Shown: piece by piece, positions 1-8,659 of the stretch
Position numbering within the stretch: the first letter of the stretch is position 1
Layout of the letters: each line of letters starts with the position of its first letter
Assembly: GCA_033853925.1 (NCBI GenBank)
Contig: JAWOLC010000017.1
Coordinates: 1-61,173 of the forward strand
DNA from: JANXPZ01 sp033853925
Lineage (GTDB): Bacteria > Eisenbacteria > RBG-16-71-46
Direction of reading: 5' to 3'
DNA length: 61,173 nucleotides
Notes under the pieces: generated by a model
Seen by the model: only the letters and a program-made list of their open reading frames with translations
What the model was told of the DNA's origin: nothing
Databases searched by the model: none
Position numbers and translations under genes: made by a program

Positions 1-515
<515 letters not shown>

Positions 516-574
516 TTATATGACTAAGGCGATGCGTGCGAGCCCGCGTCTCGTGTTCAGGTTGTCGTCCCGAT

Positions 575-690
<116 letters not shown>

Positions 691-698
691 GTTCCATT

Positions 699-735
699 CG
701 AAGCCCCGGTGCCCCGCGCCGGGGCTTCGTCGTTT
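699..735 (+). terminator. rRNA operon terminator
   Basis: A perfect 11-bp stem (CGAAGCCCCGG with CCGGGGCTTCG, arms 699-709 and 719-729) begins nine bases after 5S rRNA and is followed by the short T-rich stretch TCGTTT. This is the expected position and form of an intrinsic rrn terminator. Confidence 0.85.
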
Positions 736-1099
736 GTGGCGACGCGCTCGGGAGCGGGGGAGGGGCGTCTCGGCCGGGCGCGACGGGGCGCCCCGAGGGC
801 GCACCCGCTGGGGCTGCGTCGGCCCTGGCCGGGGGCGCGGACCTCCGTCTCGCCCCGCCGGCAACGGCGGATGGCTGGCCGATTGCGGGCACTCGGAGAC
901 GCGGCCCGTACCGGATGGGCCACCACGGCTGGGCGGAAGGGCCGAGGGCGGGATGCGCGGCGCACAACTTCCTTGCCTGGCGCGGGATCTTCGTGGTGGC
1001 TTGGGTGGGGGCGGTGGGCACGAGCGGTGCAATCCACGAAGGCGGAGGACGGGCGTGCCCGTGCCCCGGCGGAGTGCTGCGGCGAAGGAGGTCGTCTTC
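736..1099. other. intergenic region without recognisable gene
   Basis: This 364-nt GC-rich stretch lies between the rrn terminator and the next gene. I see no convincing coding region and no TAnnnT-type -10 box. The only structure I note is a 6-bp GNRA-loop hairpin, CCGCCG-GCAA-CGGCGG (855-870). A Shine-Dalgarno AAGGAGG (1085-1091) at its right end belongs to the next gene. Confidence 0.5.
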
Positions 1100-1894
1100 A
1101 TGCGGTGGCCATCGCTTCTCCTGTTCCTGATCGGAGCATGGGCGTGGGTGCCGAGCGGCGTCTTCGCCCAGGACCTCGGTGAGGGTCGGGTGCGCCTCGC
1201 GTTGGAGGCGACCGACCGTCGTATCGCTCAGGCCGCGACGGCCATCTCGACGGAAGCCGGTCGAGCGCGGAGCGAGCTGGATATGGCGTACGACCTGCAG
1301 ACCCGCGCGCGCTCGGCCTTCGCCGCCGGCAGCCATGCGAATGCCGGTCGCCTCACCCTGGAGGCTCGTCGTCATGCCGATCGAGCCATCGCGCTCGTGC
1401 GCGGACTGCCAGACCCGGACCGCGTGCAGGCGCAGCTCGAGCGCACGCGCGAGATGCTCGAGCGCACGCGCGACCGCCTCCAGGAATGCGACAACGATCG
1501 CGCTCGGGCCATGGTGCAAGTCGCCTTCGACATGCAGGGGCGCGCCGAGAATGCCGCCCAGGCGAGCCGCTACCTGGGCGCCCTGCAGCTCACGATGGGT
1601 GCGCGCGAGCGCGGCCTGCGCGCCCTCCGCCTGTGCCGCCTGGAGGAGGACGTTCGGGACTCGGCGGATCGAGCCCTGCGTCGCACCGACCAGGTCATCG
1701 CCCAGGCCCGGGATCGCCTGCGGACCCGCGGCGTCCCCGAAGCGGCCCACGACGCGCTGTCGCGGGCGGTCGGCGTGCAGGAGGACGCGTACCGCCAATT
1801 CCGCGGCGAGCGCTACGACGCCAGCCTGCAGCTCACGCTGAACGCTCGGTCGCTCGCGCACCGGGCGGCCCGACTCGGAGCCCGAGCGTTCTAG
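1100..1894 (+). CDS. secreted alpha-helical protein with three internal repeats
   Basis: 264 aa of unknown function. The ATG at 1100 is fixed by AAGGAGG eight bases upstream, and a signal peptide (about residues 1-24, ending VFAQ) follows at once, so the protein is exported. The mature part is Ala/Arg-rich, predicted helical, and made of three roughly 80-residue repeats. Each repeat has a charged helix (36-60, 113-135, 190-210), a middle segment Q-x-(R/D)-A and a conserved LT(L/M)xAR motif at 85-90, 164-169 and 245-250. It has two Cys (130, 179). The period resembles helical-hairpin scaffolds, but I do not recognise the family. It stands alone, with a promoter for sppA downstream. Confidence 0.8.
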   Translation: MRWPSLLLFLIGAWAWVPSGVFAQDLGEGRVRLALEATDRRIAQAATAISTEAGRARSELDMAYDLQTRARSAFAAGSHANAGRLTLEARRHADRAIALVRGLPDPDRVQAQLERTREMLERTRDRLQECDNDRARAMVQVAFDMQGRAENAAQASRYLGALQLTMGARERGLRALRLCRLEEDVRDSADRALRRTDQVIAQARDRLRTRGVPEAAHDALSRAVGVQEDAYRQFRGERYDASLQLTLNARSLAHRAARLGARAF

Positions 1895-1921
1895 CCGGGC
1901 CGGCTCGCGCCCCGGTCTCGG

Positions 1922-1937
1922 CCGCGCCCGGGCGCGG
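1922..1937 (+). terminator. GC palindrome after the repeat protein
   Basis: A 16-nt self-complementary run, CCGCGCCCGGGCGCGG, begins 28 nt after the stop codon. It can fold into a 6-bp stem with a 4-nt loop. There is no T-tract, so a role as terminator is inferred from position only. Confidence 0.4.
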
Positions 1938-2016
1938 AGTGCCCCCCCGCCGGCCCGGGCGCGGACCGACGCCGGCCGTCCGAGCGGCACGGTGAGCGGC
2001 TCGGGGCGCGCGAGCC

Positions 2017-2044
2017 TTTACATCTCCCTCGACCTGGGTAGACT
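2017..2044 (+). promoter_or_regulatory. sigma70-like promoter of sppA
   Basis: TTTACA (2017-2022), a 16-nt spacer and TAGACT (2039-2044) lie 40 nt before the sppA start codon. The -10 matches the TAGnnT form repeated at other promoters in this window. Confidence 0.6.
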
Positions 2045-2083
2045 GTCCTGACGCTTCTCCCCCGTCCAAGTGGAGGAACTTCC

Positions 2084-3826
2084 ATGCCCGCCCGCCGCGG
2101 CGTTCTCGCATTCGTGCTGGGCTTCGTGCTCCTGGGTCTGGTCGTGCTGGCCGCGGCCCTTCTCCTGGGCCGAAGCGCCGTCACCGGAGACTCGCAGCCC
2201 GCGGTGCTCGTCTTCCAGGTTCCAGAGAGCCTGGAAGAGGGCCCGCTGCCCCCCGGGGCGTACTTTCCGCCCGGCCCCTGGTCCGCGCGGCGCCCGCCCA
2301 CGACCACCTTCGACGTGCTGCGCGTGCTGCGGGCGGCCGCTGAGGACGACCGCGTGCGCGGGCTCGTCCTCCACGTCGGCCCTCTCGACTGGGGCTGGGC
2401 GAAGGTCGGAGAGGTGCGGGAGGCGGTGGCGCGCTTCCGCCGCACCGGCAAGCCCGTATACGTGAGTCTGACCGGTGGCGGCGAGCGGGAGTACTGGCTC
2501 GCCTCGGTCGCCGGGAAGGTGGCCATGCCGCCCACCGCGGAGCTGCGGGTGGACGGCCTGCTCGCGACGGCGACGTACTTCCGCGGCGCGTTCGACAAGT
2601 TCGGGATCAGTCCGAACTTCGCGCACGTCGGCCGGTACAAGTCGGCCGTGGAGCCGTTCACGCGGACCGGCATGTCCCCCGATGCGCGAGCCGCGCTCTC
2701 CGCGGTGCTCGACGACTACTACGGGATGCTCCTCGACTCCGTGGCCGTGGCCCGACGCCTCAGCCGCGATTCCGTGGCCCGGCTCGTGGACGAGGGGCCC
2801 TTCACCGCGGAGGAGGCCGCGCGGCTGGGCCTGCTGGACACGCTGCTCTACGACACCGAGGTGGACTCGCTGGCGCTGCGGCGCGGCAGCCGCCGGCTGC
2901 GCGCCGAGACCTTCCGCCACTACCTCGGACGGCTCGAACCCCCCGCCCTGGGGACGCACGTCGCGCTGGTCGTCGCCTCGGGCGCGATCGTGAGCGGGCG
3001 CAGCCGCCGGGCTCCGGGACAGGAGAGCGAGCTGGGGGCGGAGACGCTGATCGAGGCCCTGCGCCAGGCGCGGACGCGCAGCGCCGTCAAGGCGATCGTC
3101 CTGCGCATCGACAGCCCGGGCGGCGAGGCGCAGGCCGCCGACGACATCTGGCGCGAGGTCGAGCGCTGTCGCGCGGCGAAGCCGGTGATCGTGAGCATGT
3201 CCGACCTGGCGGCCTCGGGTGGCTACTACATCGCGGTGGCCGGAGACAGCATCGTGGCTTCACCGGCCACCCTCACGGGGTCCATCGGCATCTTCGGGGG
3301 CAAGCTGAACTTCCTCGGGCTCTATCGGAAGCTCGGGCTGAACGTGGAGACGGAGTCGCGCGGGCGGCACGCGGAGATGTTCTCGCCGTTCCGCGACTTC
3401 ACGCCCGAGGAGAGTCGCCACTTCGAGGCGAGCTTGGAGAGCTTCTACCGCGGCTTCGTGGCGCGGGTAGCGCGGGGGCGGCACCTGGCCACGAGCGCCG
3501 TCGACTCCGTGGCCGAGGGCCGGGTGTGGACCGGCCAGTCGGCGCGGAAGCTCCGGCTCGTGGATCGGCTCGGCGGACTCGAGACCGCCTTCGACATGAC
3601 GCGGGCCCGGCTGCACCTCTCGCCCGACGAGCCCCTGATCGTCGAGCGCTACCCGCGAGTGAAGCGGTCCTTCTTCGAGCGCATGGTGGAGAGCCTGCTG
3701 AGCGCGGACGACGACGACGAGGCCGCGCTGGCGCTGCCGTCGATCCTCCGGACCTGGGTCACGGCGGCCAGCTTCCCGGTGGGCGAGCCGCTGGCGATCA
3801 TGCCCTATCGCGTGGACATTCGCTGA
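2084..3826 (+). CDS. sppA: signal peptide peptidase SppA, long (67K) type
   Basis: 580 aa, close to the 618-aa E. coli protease IV, with two tandem S49 (ClpP-fold) domains. An N-terminal membrane anchor (about residues 8-29) places the catalytic part in the periplasm, where SppA degrades cleaved signal peptides. The catalytic pair is split between domains as in the long family: Lys186 (motif GRYKSA) in the first and Ser378 (motif LAASGGYY) in the second, followed by the TGSIGI strand. The start is supported by GTGGAGGAA upstream. It is a single-gene unit with its own promoter, and converges on a cytochrome gene across a strong hairpin. Confidence 0.95.
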   Translation: MPARRGVLAFVLGFVLLGLVVLAAALLLGRSAVTGDSQPAVLVFQVPESLEEGPLPPGAYFPPGPWSARRPPTTTFDVLRVLRAAAEDDRVRGLVLHVGPLDWGWAKVGEVREAVARFRRTGKPVYVSLTGGGEREYWLASVAGKVAMPPTAELRVDGLLATATYFRGAFDKFGISPNFAHVGRYKSAVEPFTRTGMSPDARAALSAVLDDYYGMLLDSVAVARRLSRDSVARLVDEGPFTAEEAARLGLLDTLLYDTEVDSLALRRGSRRLRAETFRHYLGRLEPPALGTHVALVVASGAIVSGRSRRAPGQESELGAETLIEALRQARTRSAVKAIVLRIDSPGGEAQAADDIWREVERCRAAKPVIVSMSDLAASGGYYIAVAGDSIVASPATLTGSIGIFGGKLNFLGLYRKLGLNVETESRGRHAEMFSPFRDFTPEESRHFEASLESFYRGFVARVARGRHLATSAVDSVAEGRVWTGQSARKLRLVDRLGGLETAFDMTRARLHLSPDEPLIVERYPRVKRSFFERMVESLLSADDDDEAALALPSILRTWVTAASFPVGEPLAIMPYRVDIR

Positions 3827-3862
3827 GCGGGCTGGCGGGCGACCGTCGGTCGGGGAGGAACG

Positions 3863-3896
3863 CGCGGGGCGGGTCCGAAGGGGCCCGCCCGCCGCG
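3863..3896. terminator. hairpin between convergent sppA and cytochrome c genes
   Basis: CGCGGGGCGGGTCC (3863-3876) can pair with GGGCCCGCCCGCCGCG (3881-3896), with two bulges and a GAAG loop. It lies between two converging stop codons (3826 and 3914) and could serve both strands. There is no T-run. Confidence 0.6.
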
Positions 3897-3913
3897 TCCC
3901 GAAACGACGTGCT

Positions 3914-4297
3914 CTACTTCTTCTTGGGGAAGAAGGTGTGGATGTAGGCGATGACGTTCTCGATCTCGGCAGGCTTGAGCTGGCCGCTCTTGCCCCAGTT
4001 GGGCATCCCCGACTTGACCTTGCCGTTCGTGATGCAGTCCCGCAGGTAGTCGTCGTCGAACTTGGGGTCGAAGACGTGCTTGGGGTCCCGCCAGCTCGGC
4101 GAAGGGTTGCCCGTGAGCTTGACTCCCCCGCTGCCATCGGCCTTGTGGCAGGGGATGCACTTGCCGTCATAGATCTTCTTCCCCGCGGCGGGGTCGCCCT
4201 TGCTGGGGCCGGCCCCGACCAGGGCGGTCGTCCCGGCCAGGATGGCCACGGCCGTGAGCGCCGCTACCGCGAGCTTGAGGGGTTGCGGTCTGAGCAT
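3914..4297 (-). CDS. small mono-heme c-type cytochrome
   Basis: 127 aa. A signal sequence (about 1-30, hydrophobic core VAALTAVAILAG) sends it to the periplasm. One heme-attachment motif, C47-IPC-H51, and a downstream SGMPNW with Met98 as likely sixth ligand make it a class I cytochrome c, presumably an electron shuttle. The Lys-rich tail (PKKK) is common in soluble cytochromes that dock to partners. AAAGGAG upstream supports the start. It is a single-gene unit with a good divergent promoter. Its partner is not evident locally, although cytochrome bd and a di-heme peroxidase are encoded elsewhere in the window. Confidence 0.92.
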   Translation of the reverse strand: MLRPQPLKLAVAALTAVAILAGTTALVGAGPSKGDPAAGKKIYDGKCIPCHKADGSGGVKLTGNPSPSWRDPKHVFDPKFDDDYLRDCITNGKVKSGMPNWGKSGQLKPAEIENVIAYIHTFFPKKK

Positions 4298-4354
4298 GCC
4301 GGCTCCTTTCGTGGATCGAGTGCGAAGCTCCAGACTCGTCGTGCGGGTGAGCGC

Positions 4355-4384
4355 AGCCTAGCCACCCCGGCCCGGCGAGGTCAA
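4355..4384 (-). promoter_or_regulatory. sigma70-like promoter of the cytochrome c gene
   Basis: On the minus strand, TTGACC (4384-4379), an 18-nt spacer and TAGGCT (4360-4355) lie 57 nt before the start at 4297. It is divergent from the EF-G-2 promoter. Confidence 0.65.
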
Positions 4385-4478
4385 CCGCGCCGACGCACGC
4401 GGGCTCGTGATTCGTTGCCAGGCATTCCGATGCGGCGGGGCCGCCCGGAGGTGGCCACCACGGGTTCGGCATCGGCGC

Positions 4479-4508
4479 TTGACCGGCTCTTCCGGGCGGT
4501 GGTAGATT
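4479..4508 (+). promoter_or_regulatory. sigma70-like promoter of the EF-G-2/yebC/ruv genes
   Basis: TTGACC (4479-4484), an 18-nt spacer and TAGATT (4503-4508) lie 97 nt before the TTG start of the EF-G-2 gene. It shares the same -35 hexamer as the divergent cytochrome promoter. Confidence 0.7.
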
Positions 4509-4605
4509 CCGTCGCCGCAAAGCCTTACGGCCAGCCCGGCTCGCATTTCCCTCCGAGCACGTTCCCACGATCGTCGCACGATCCGCCCCAGCGGGGAGGT
4601 GTCTT

Positions 4606-6699
4606 TTGAAGGAGTTCACCACCGCTCAGATCCGCAATGTGGCCCTCGTCTCACACCACGGCGTCGGCAAGACGTCGCTGGCCGAGGCCATGCTGTTCAA
4701 CGCGAAGGCGACGAATCGGCTCGGCCGCATCGCGGACGGGACCACGCTCCTCGACTACGCCGCCGACGAGATCCAGCGCCAGATCACGATCAACCTCTCT
4801 CTGGCCCAGTTCGAGTGGGAGGGGCACAAGATCAACCTGATCGACACCCCCGGCTATCCCGACTTCGTGGGCGACCTGTATAGCGCCCTGCGTGTCGCCG
4901 ACGCGGCCATCCTCATGGTCCGCGGCGGGAGCGGAGTCGAAGTGGGCACCGAGGTGGTCTGGGAGGCGGTGCGGCAGGAGAAGACTCCCGTGGTGGTCGT
5001 GGCCAACATGATGGACAAGGAGCACGCGGACTTCGCCGCCGCCGTCCGCTCCCTCCACGGGCGGCTCGGGCTGAACGCGGTGCCCGTCCAGCTCCCGATC
5101 GGGCAGGCGGAAGACTTCCGGGGCATCGTGGACCTGATCGAGAACAAGGCCTACAGCTTCTCGGGCAGGGGCATGGAGGAGAAGAGCGAGGTCGTGCCCA
5201 TTCCCGACGGCCTGGCATCGGCGGTCGAGGAGGCCCGGGGCCGCCTGCTCGAGGAGGCCGCCACGGGCGACGAGGAGCTGATGAACAAGTTCCTCGAGAC
5301 GGGGGCGCTCGACGTCGGCGAGATCCGCCGCGGGCTGACCCTGCGGGTGGTGCAGCGCGATCTGGCGCCCGTCTTCTGCACGGCGGCGTACCAGAACCAG
5401 GGCGTGCGCGAGCTGCTCGACGAGCTCGTGGGTCTGCTCCCCTCGCCCCTCGACGTCGCGCCCGCCCGCGGCACGGCGAACGGAGCCGAGGTCACCTGCG
5501 CGCCGGCGCCCGACGCGCCGGCCGCCGCGCTCGTCTTCAAGACCCTCTCCGAACAGCACCTCGGCGACCTGTCGCTCCTGCGGCTGCACTCGGGCCGGCT
5601 CCAGCCCGGCAAGGAGATGCTGAACACGACGCGCTCCCGCAGCGAGAAGATCGGCACGCTCTACCACCTGGTCGGCAAGGAGCGGATCGACTGCAAGGAG
5701 GTCGTCGCCGGCGACATCGTCGCCGCGGTCAAGCTGCGGGAGACGCACACGGGGGACACGCTGGCCGAGAAGGCGCGGCCGGTCGTGCTGCCGCCTCCCG
5801 CGTTCCCTTCGCCGGTGACCGCCGAGTGCATCCGGCCCAAGAGCAAGGGCGACGAGGAGAAGATGGCCCAGGGGCTGGGGCGGCTCCACGAGGAGGACCC
5901 CACCTTCAGCCGGGCGTACGAGACGAGCACGAAGGAGACGCTCGTCACCGGCATGGGCGAGCTGCAGCTCGACGTGATGGTGGACCGGCTCAAGAAGCGG
6001 TTCGGCGTCGAGGTGCTGCTCCAGCGCCCGCGCGTGCCCTACCGGGAGACGGTGCGCGGCACGGCCAAGGGCGAGTACCGGCACAAGAAGCAGACCGGGG
6101 GCCGCGGGCAGTTCGGCGAAGTGCACCTGCGCGTCGAGCCGCGCAAGCGCGGCGAGGGATTCGTCTTCCTCGACGAGATCAAGGGTGGCGTGGTGCCGAA
6201 CCAGTTCATCCCGGCCGTGGAGAAGGGGGTCGTCGCCGGCATGGACAAGGGGCCCGTGGCGGGCTATCCGGTGGTGGACGTGGCCGTGGCTCTCTACTTC
6301 GGCAAGCACCACGAGGTGGATTCATCGGAAATGGCGTTCAAGATCGCGGCGGAGACCTGCTTCCACCAGGTGATGATGGAGGCCAATCCGGTCCTGCTGG
6401 AGCCCATCGAGGAGATCTCCGTCCGTGTCCCCGAGGAGTTCCTCGGGGACGTGATGGGAGACCTCTCCTCGCGGCGCGGCAAGATTCTCGGGACGGACGC
6501 GGACGGCGCGCACCAGATCATCCGCGCCCTGGTGCCGAGCGCGGAGATCTACAAGTACGCGACGCATCTGCGCTCGCTGACGCAGGGCCGAGGCATGCAC
6601 TCGGCCCGATTCTCTCACTACGAGGAGGTGCCGCGCGAGCTGGCCGAGAAGGTCATCGCCGCGGCGCGCGCGGAGAAGGAGGCGGAAGCGAAGGCCTAG
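4606..6699 (+). CDS. EF-G-2-like translational GTPase
   Basis: 697 aa, full EF-G length, with G domain, domain II, and domains III-V (ending in the EF-G IV/V region). The start is TTG at 4606, placed by GGGGAGG about 8 nt upstream. It differs from canonical EF-G in the G domain. The P-loop is SHHGVGKTS (Lys22). G3 is DTPGYPDF, with Tyr84 replacing the catalytic His of DTPGH. G4 reads NMMDKE (134-139) instead of NKxD. The GYxDFVG signature matches the EF-G-2 family known from Thermus thermophilus, which binds ribosomes but is not the housekeeping translocase. A second, canonical EF-G is expected elsewhere in the genome. yebC follows 24 nt downstream. Confidence 0.9.
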   Translation: MKEFTTAQIRNVALVSHHGVGKTSLAEAMLFNAKATNRLGRIADGTTLLDYAADEIQRQITINLSLAQFEWEGHKINLIDTPGYPDFVGDLYSALRVADAAILMVRGGSGVEVGTEVVWEAVRQEKTPVVVVANMMDKEHADFAAAVRSLHGRLGLNAVPVQLPIGQAEDFRGIVDLIENKAYSFSGRGMEEKSEVVPIPDGLASAVEEARGRLLEEAATGDEELMNKFLETGALDVGEIRRGLTLRVVQRDLAPVFCTAAYQNQGVRELLDELVGLLPSPLDVAPARGTANGAEVTCAPAPDAPAAALVFKTLSEQHLGDLSLLRLHSGRLQPGKEMLNTTRSRSEKIGTLYHLVGKERIDCKEVVAGDIVAAVKLRETHTGDTLAEKARPVVLPPPAFPSPVTAECIRPKSKGDEEKMAQGLGRLHEEDPTFSRAYETSTKETLVTGMGELQLDVMVDRLKKRFGVEVLLQRPRVPYRETVRGTAKGEYRHKKQTGGRGQFGEVHLRVEPRKRGEGFVFLDEIKGGVVPNQFIPAVEKGVVAGMDKGPVAGYPVVDVAVALYFGKHHEVDSSEMAFKIAAETCFHQVMMEANPVLLEPIEEISVRVPEEFLGDVMGDLSSRRGKILGTDADGAHQIIRALVPSAEIYKYATHLRSLTQGRGMHSARFSHYEEVPRELAEKVIAAARAEKEAEAKA

Positions 6700-6723
6700 C
6701 CGGGCCCGGTGCTTCCGGAGACT

Positions 6724-7470
6724 ATGTCCGGCCACTCGAAATGGGCGACGATCAAGCGTAAGAAGGCCGCGACCGATCAGGCCCGTGGCAAGCTGTTCTC
6801 CAAGTACATCAAGGAGATCACCATCGCGGCCCGGCACGGGGCCGACCCGAACGCCAACCCGCGCCTGCGCACCGCCATCAACGCGGCGAAGGCGGTCAAC
6901 ATGCCCGCGGGGAACATCGAGCGCGCGGTTCGCCGCGGGGCGGGACTCGAAGAGGGCGTCCACTACGAGGAGACCCAGTACGAGGGGTACGGGCCGGGCG
7001 GGGTCGCCCTGCTCGTGGAGGTGGCGACCGACAACCGCAACCGGACGGCCGGGGAGATCCGCCACGTGTTCACCAAGCACGGCGCGGCCCTGGGCGAGGC
7101 GGGCAGCGTGGCCTACCTGTTCAAGCCGCGCGGGGTGATCATCGTCGAGAAGAGCGTGGTGGGCGAGGATGCCCTGATGGAGATGGCCCTGGACGCGGGG
7201 GCCGACGACGTGAGCACCGAGGGCGACGCCTACGAGATCCTGACCCCGCCCGCCCAGTTCGAGGCGGTGAAGGAGGCGCTGGTGGCGAAGGGGGTGGCCC
7301 TGCAGAGCGCCGAGCTCGCCAAGATCGCCAGCCTCCAGGTGCCGGTCTCGGAGAAGGACGCCGAGGCGGTGCTGAAGCTCGTGGATGCCCTCGAGGACCA
7401 CGACGACGTGCAGAAGGTGCACGCCAACTTCAGCATCTCCGACGAGCTGATGGCGAAGCTCTCGCGCTGA
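6724..7470 (+). CDS. yebC: YebC/TACO1 family protein
   Basis: 248 aa, typical length. The N-terminus SGHSKWATIKRKK is the family hallmark and fixes the ATG at 6724; a possible ATG 15 nt upstream lacks support. The family was first described as transcription factors (PmpR), but mitochondrial TACO1 acts in translation and bacterial homologues are now linked to ribosome stalling. Its position between an EF-G-like factor and ruvC is consistent with either view. The yebC-ruvC order is classical in bacteria. The spacing of 24 nt on each side suggests one operon. Confidence 0.96.
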   Translation: MSGHSKWATIKRKKAATDQARGKLFSKYIKEITIAARHGADPNANPRLRTAINAAKAVNMPAGNIERAVRRGAGLEEGVHYEETQYEGYGPGGVALLVEVATDNRNRTAGEIRHVFTKHGAALGEAGSVAYLFKPRGVIIVEKSVVGEDALMEMALDAGADDVSTEGDAYEILTPPAQFEAVKEALVAKGVALQSAELAKIASLQVPVSEKDAEAVLKLVDALEDHDDVQKVHANFSISDELMAKLSR

Positions 7471-7493
7471 GCGCGCGGGGAAGGAACGACGCC

Positions 7494-8036
7494 ATGAGGG
7501 TGCTGGGCCTCGACCCCGGCAGCCGGCGCACCGGCTACGGCGTGGTGGAGCGCGAGGGGAACGTGCTTCGCGCGCTGGCGCACGGCGTGATCGCTCCCTC
7601 CGCCCGGCTCGACCTCGCCCACCGCTTGGCGACGATCGTCGCGCGGGCGGGCGAGATCATGGACCTGCACCGTCCCGCTGCCGTGGTGGTCGAAGAGGCC
7701 TTCTACCACGAGAGCGTGCGCTCGACCCTCGTGCTCGGCCACGTCCGCGGCGCGCTGCTCGTGGCCGCCGTGCAGCGCGACATCCCGCTCGCCGAGTACA
7801 GCCCCCGCGAGATCAAGCTGAGCGTGACCGGCACGGGCGCCGCTTCGAAGGACCAGGTCGCCTTCATGGTGCGCCGGCTCCTCGGGCTGCGCGGCGCGCT
7901 GCCGCCCGACGCCGCCGACGCCCTGGCCGGGGCCATCTGCCACCTGCAGCGCACGCGGCACGCCGAGCCGGCTCGCGCCGCCGCGGCCGCGGCGAAGGGC
8001 CTGGAGGCGCTGCTCGCGCGGCGGGCCCGGCGATGA
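7494..8036 (+). CDS. ruvC: Holliday junction resolvase RuvC
   Basis: 180 aa. RuvC is the dimeric endonuclease that cuts Holliday junctions after RuvAB branch migration. The acidic catalytic residues are in place: Asp7 (GLDPG), Glu67/68 (VVEEAF) and Asp139 with Asp142 (PPDAADAL). GGAAGG precedes the ATG. The stop codon overlaps the ruvA start by 4 nt (ATGA), indicating coupled translation. Confidence 0.97.
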   Translation: MRVLGLDPGSRRTGYGVVEREGNVLRALAHGVIAPSARLDLAHRLATIVARAGEIMDLHRPAAVVVEEAFYHESVRSTLVLGHVRGALLVAAVQRDIPLAEYSPREIKLSVTGTGAASKDQVAFMVRRLLGLRGALPPDAADALAGAICHLQRTRHAEPARAAAAAAKGLEALLARRARR

Positions 8037-8659
8037 TCGCCTCGCTGCGCGGCACCCTGCTCGAGAAGAGCCCTTCGGGTTGCGTCGTCGAGGTGGGGGG
8101 CGTGGGCTATCGGGTCCAGGTCTCGAGCCATACCGGCGCGCTCCTGCCCGCGGCGGGCGGGCCCGTCTTCCTGCGCACGCGCCAGATCGTGCGCGAGGAC
8201 GCGGTCCAGCTCTTCGGCTTCGCCGAGGCAGAGGAGCTGGAGCTCTTCGACCTCATGATCGGGGTGAGCGGCGTGGGCCCGCGCCTCGCCCTGGCGGTGC
8301 TCTCGGGGTTGCGGCCGTCGGCCCTGCGCCGCGCGATCCGCGAGGAGCAGGTGGGAATGCTCACGAGCGTGCCGGGGATCGGGAAGAAGACGGCGGAGCG
8401 GCTGGTCGTGGAGCTGCGCGACCGGCTGGAGGCGCTGCCGGCCGCGCCCTCGTCCGACGGGCGGGTGCTGCCGCGCAGCGAGCGCTGGAACGACGCGGTC
8501 GCCGCGCTCACGCGCCTCGGGTACACTGCGAGCCAGGCTCAGGAGGCCGTGCGCAAGGCGGCCGGAGCCGATGAGGACCCATCGCTGGAGCAGCTCGTGC
8601 GCCGCGCCCTCGCCCTGCTGGGCAAGGCGGCGCCCGCTCCACGGAAGGAGAGAACGTGA
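8033..8659 (+). CDS. ruvA: Holliday junction branch migration protein RuvA
   Basis: 208 aa. It has an N-terminal OB fold (MIASLRGTLLEK), helix-hairpin-helix motifs (GVGPRLALAVLSGL and VPGIGKKTAERL) and a C-terminal RuvB-binding three-helix domain. The tetramer holds the four-way junction and recruits RuvB. It overlaps both neighbours by 4 nt within ruvCAB. Confidence 0.97.
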   Translation: MIASLRGTLLEKSPSGCVVEVGGVGYRVQVSSHTGALLPAAGGPVFLRTRQIVREDAVQLFGFAEAEELELFDLMIGVSGVGPRLALAVLSGLRPSALRRAIREEQVGMLTSVPGIGKKTAERLVVELRDRLEALPAAPSSDGRVLPRSERWNDAVAALTRLGYTASQAQEAVRKAAGADEDPSLEQLVRRALALLGKAAPAPRKERT

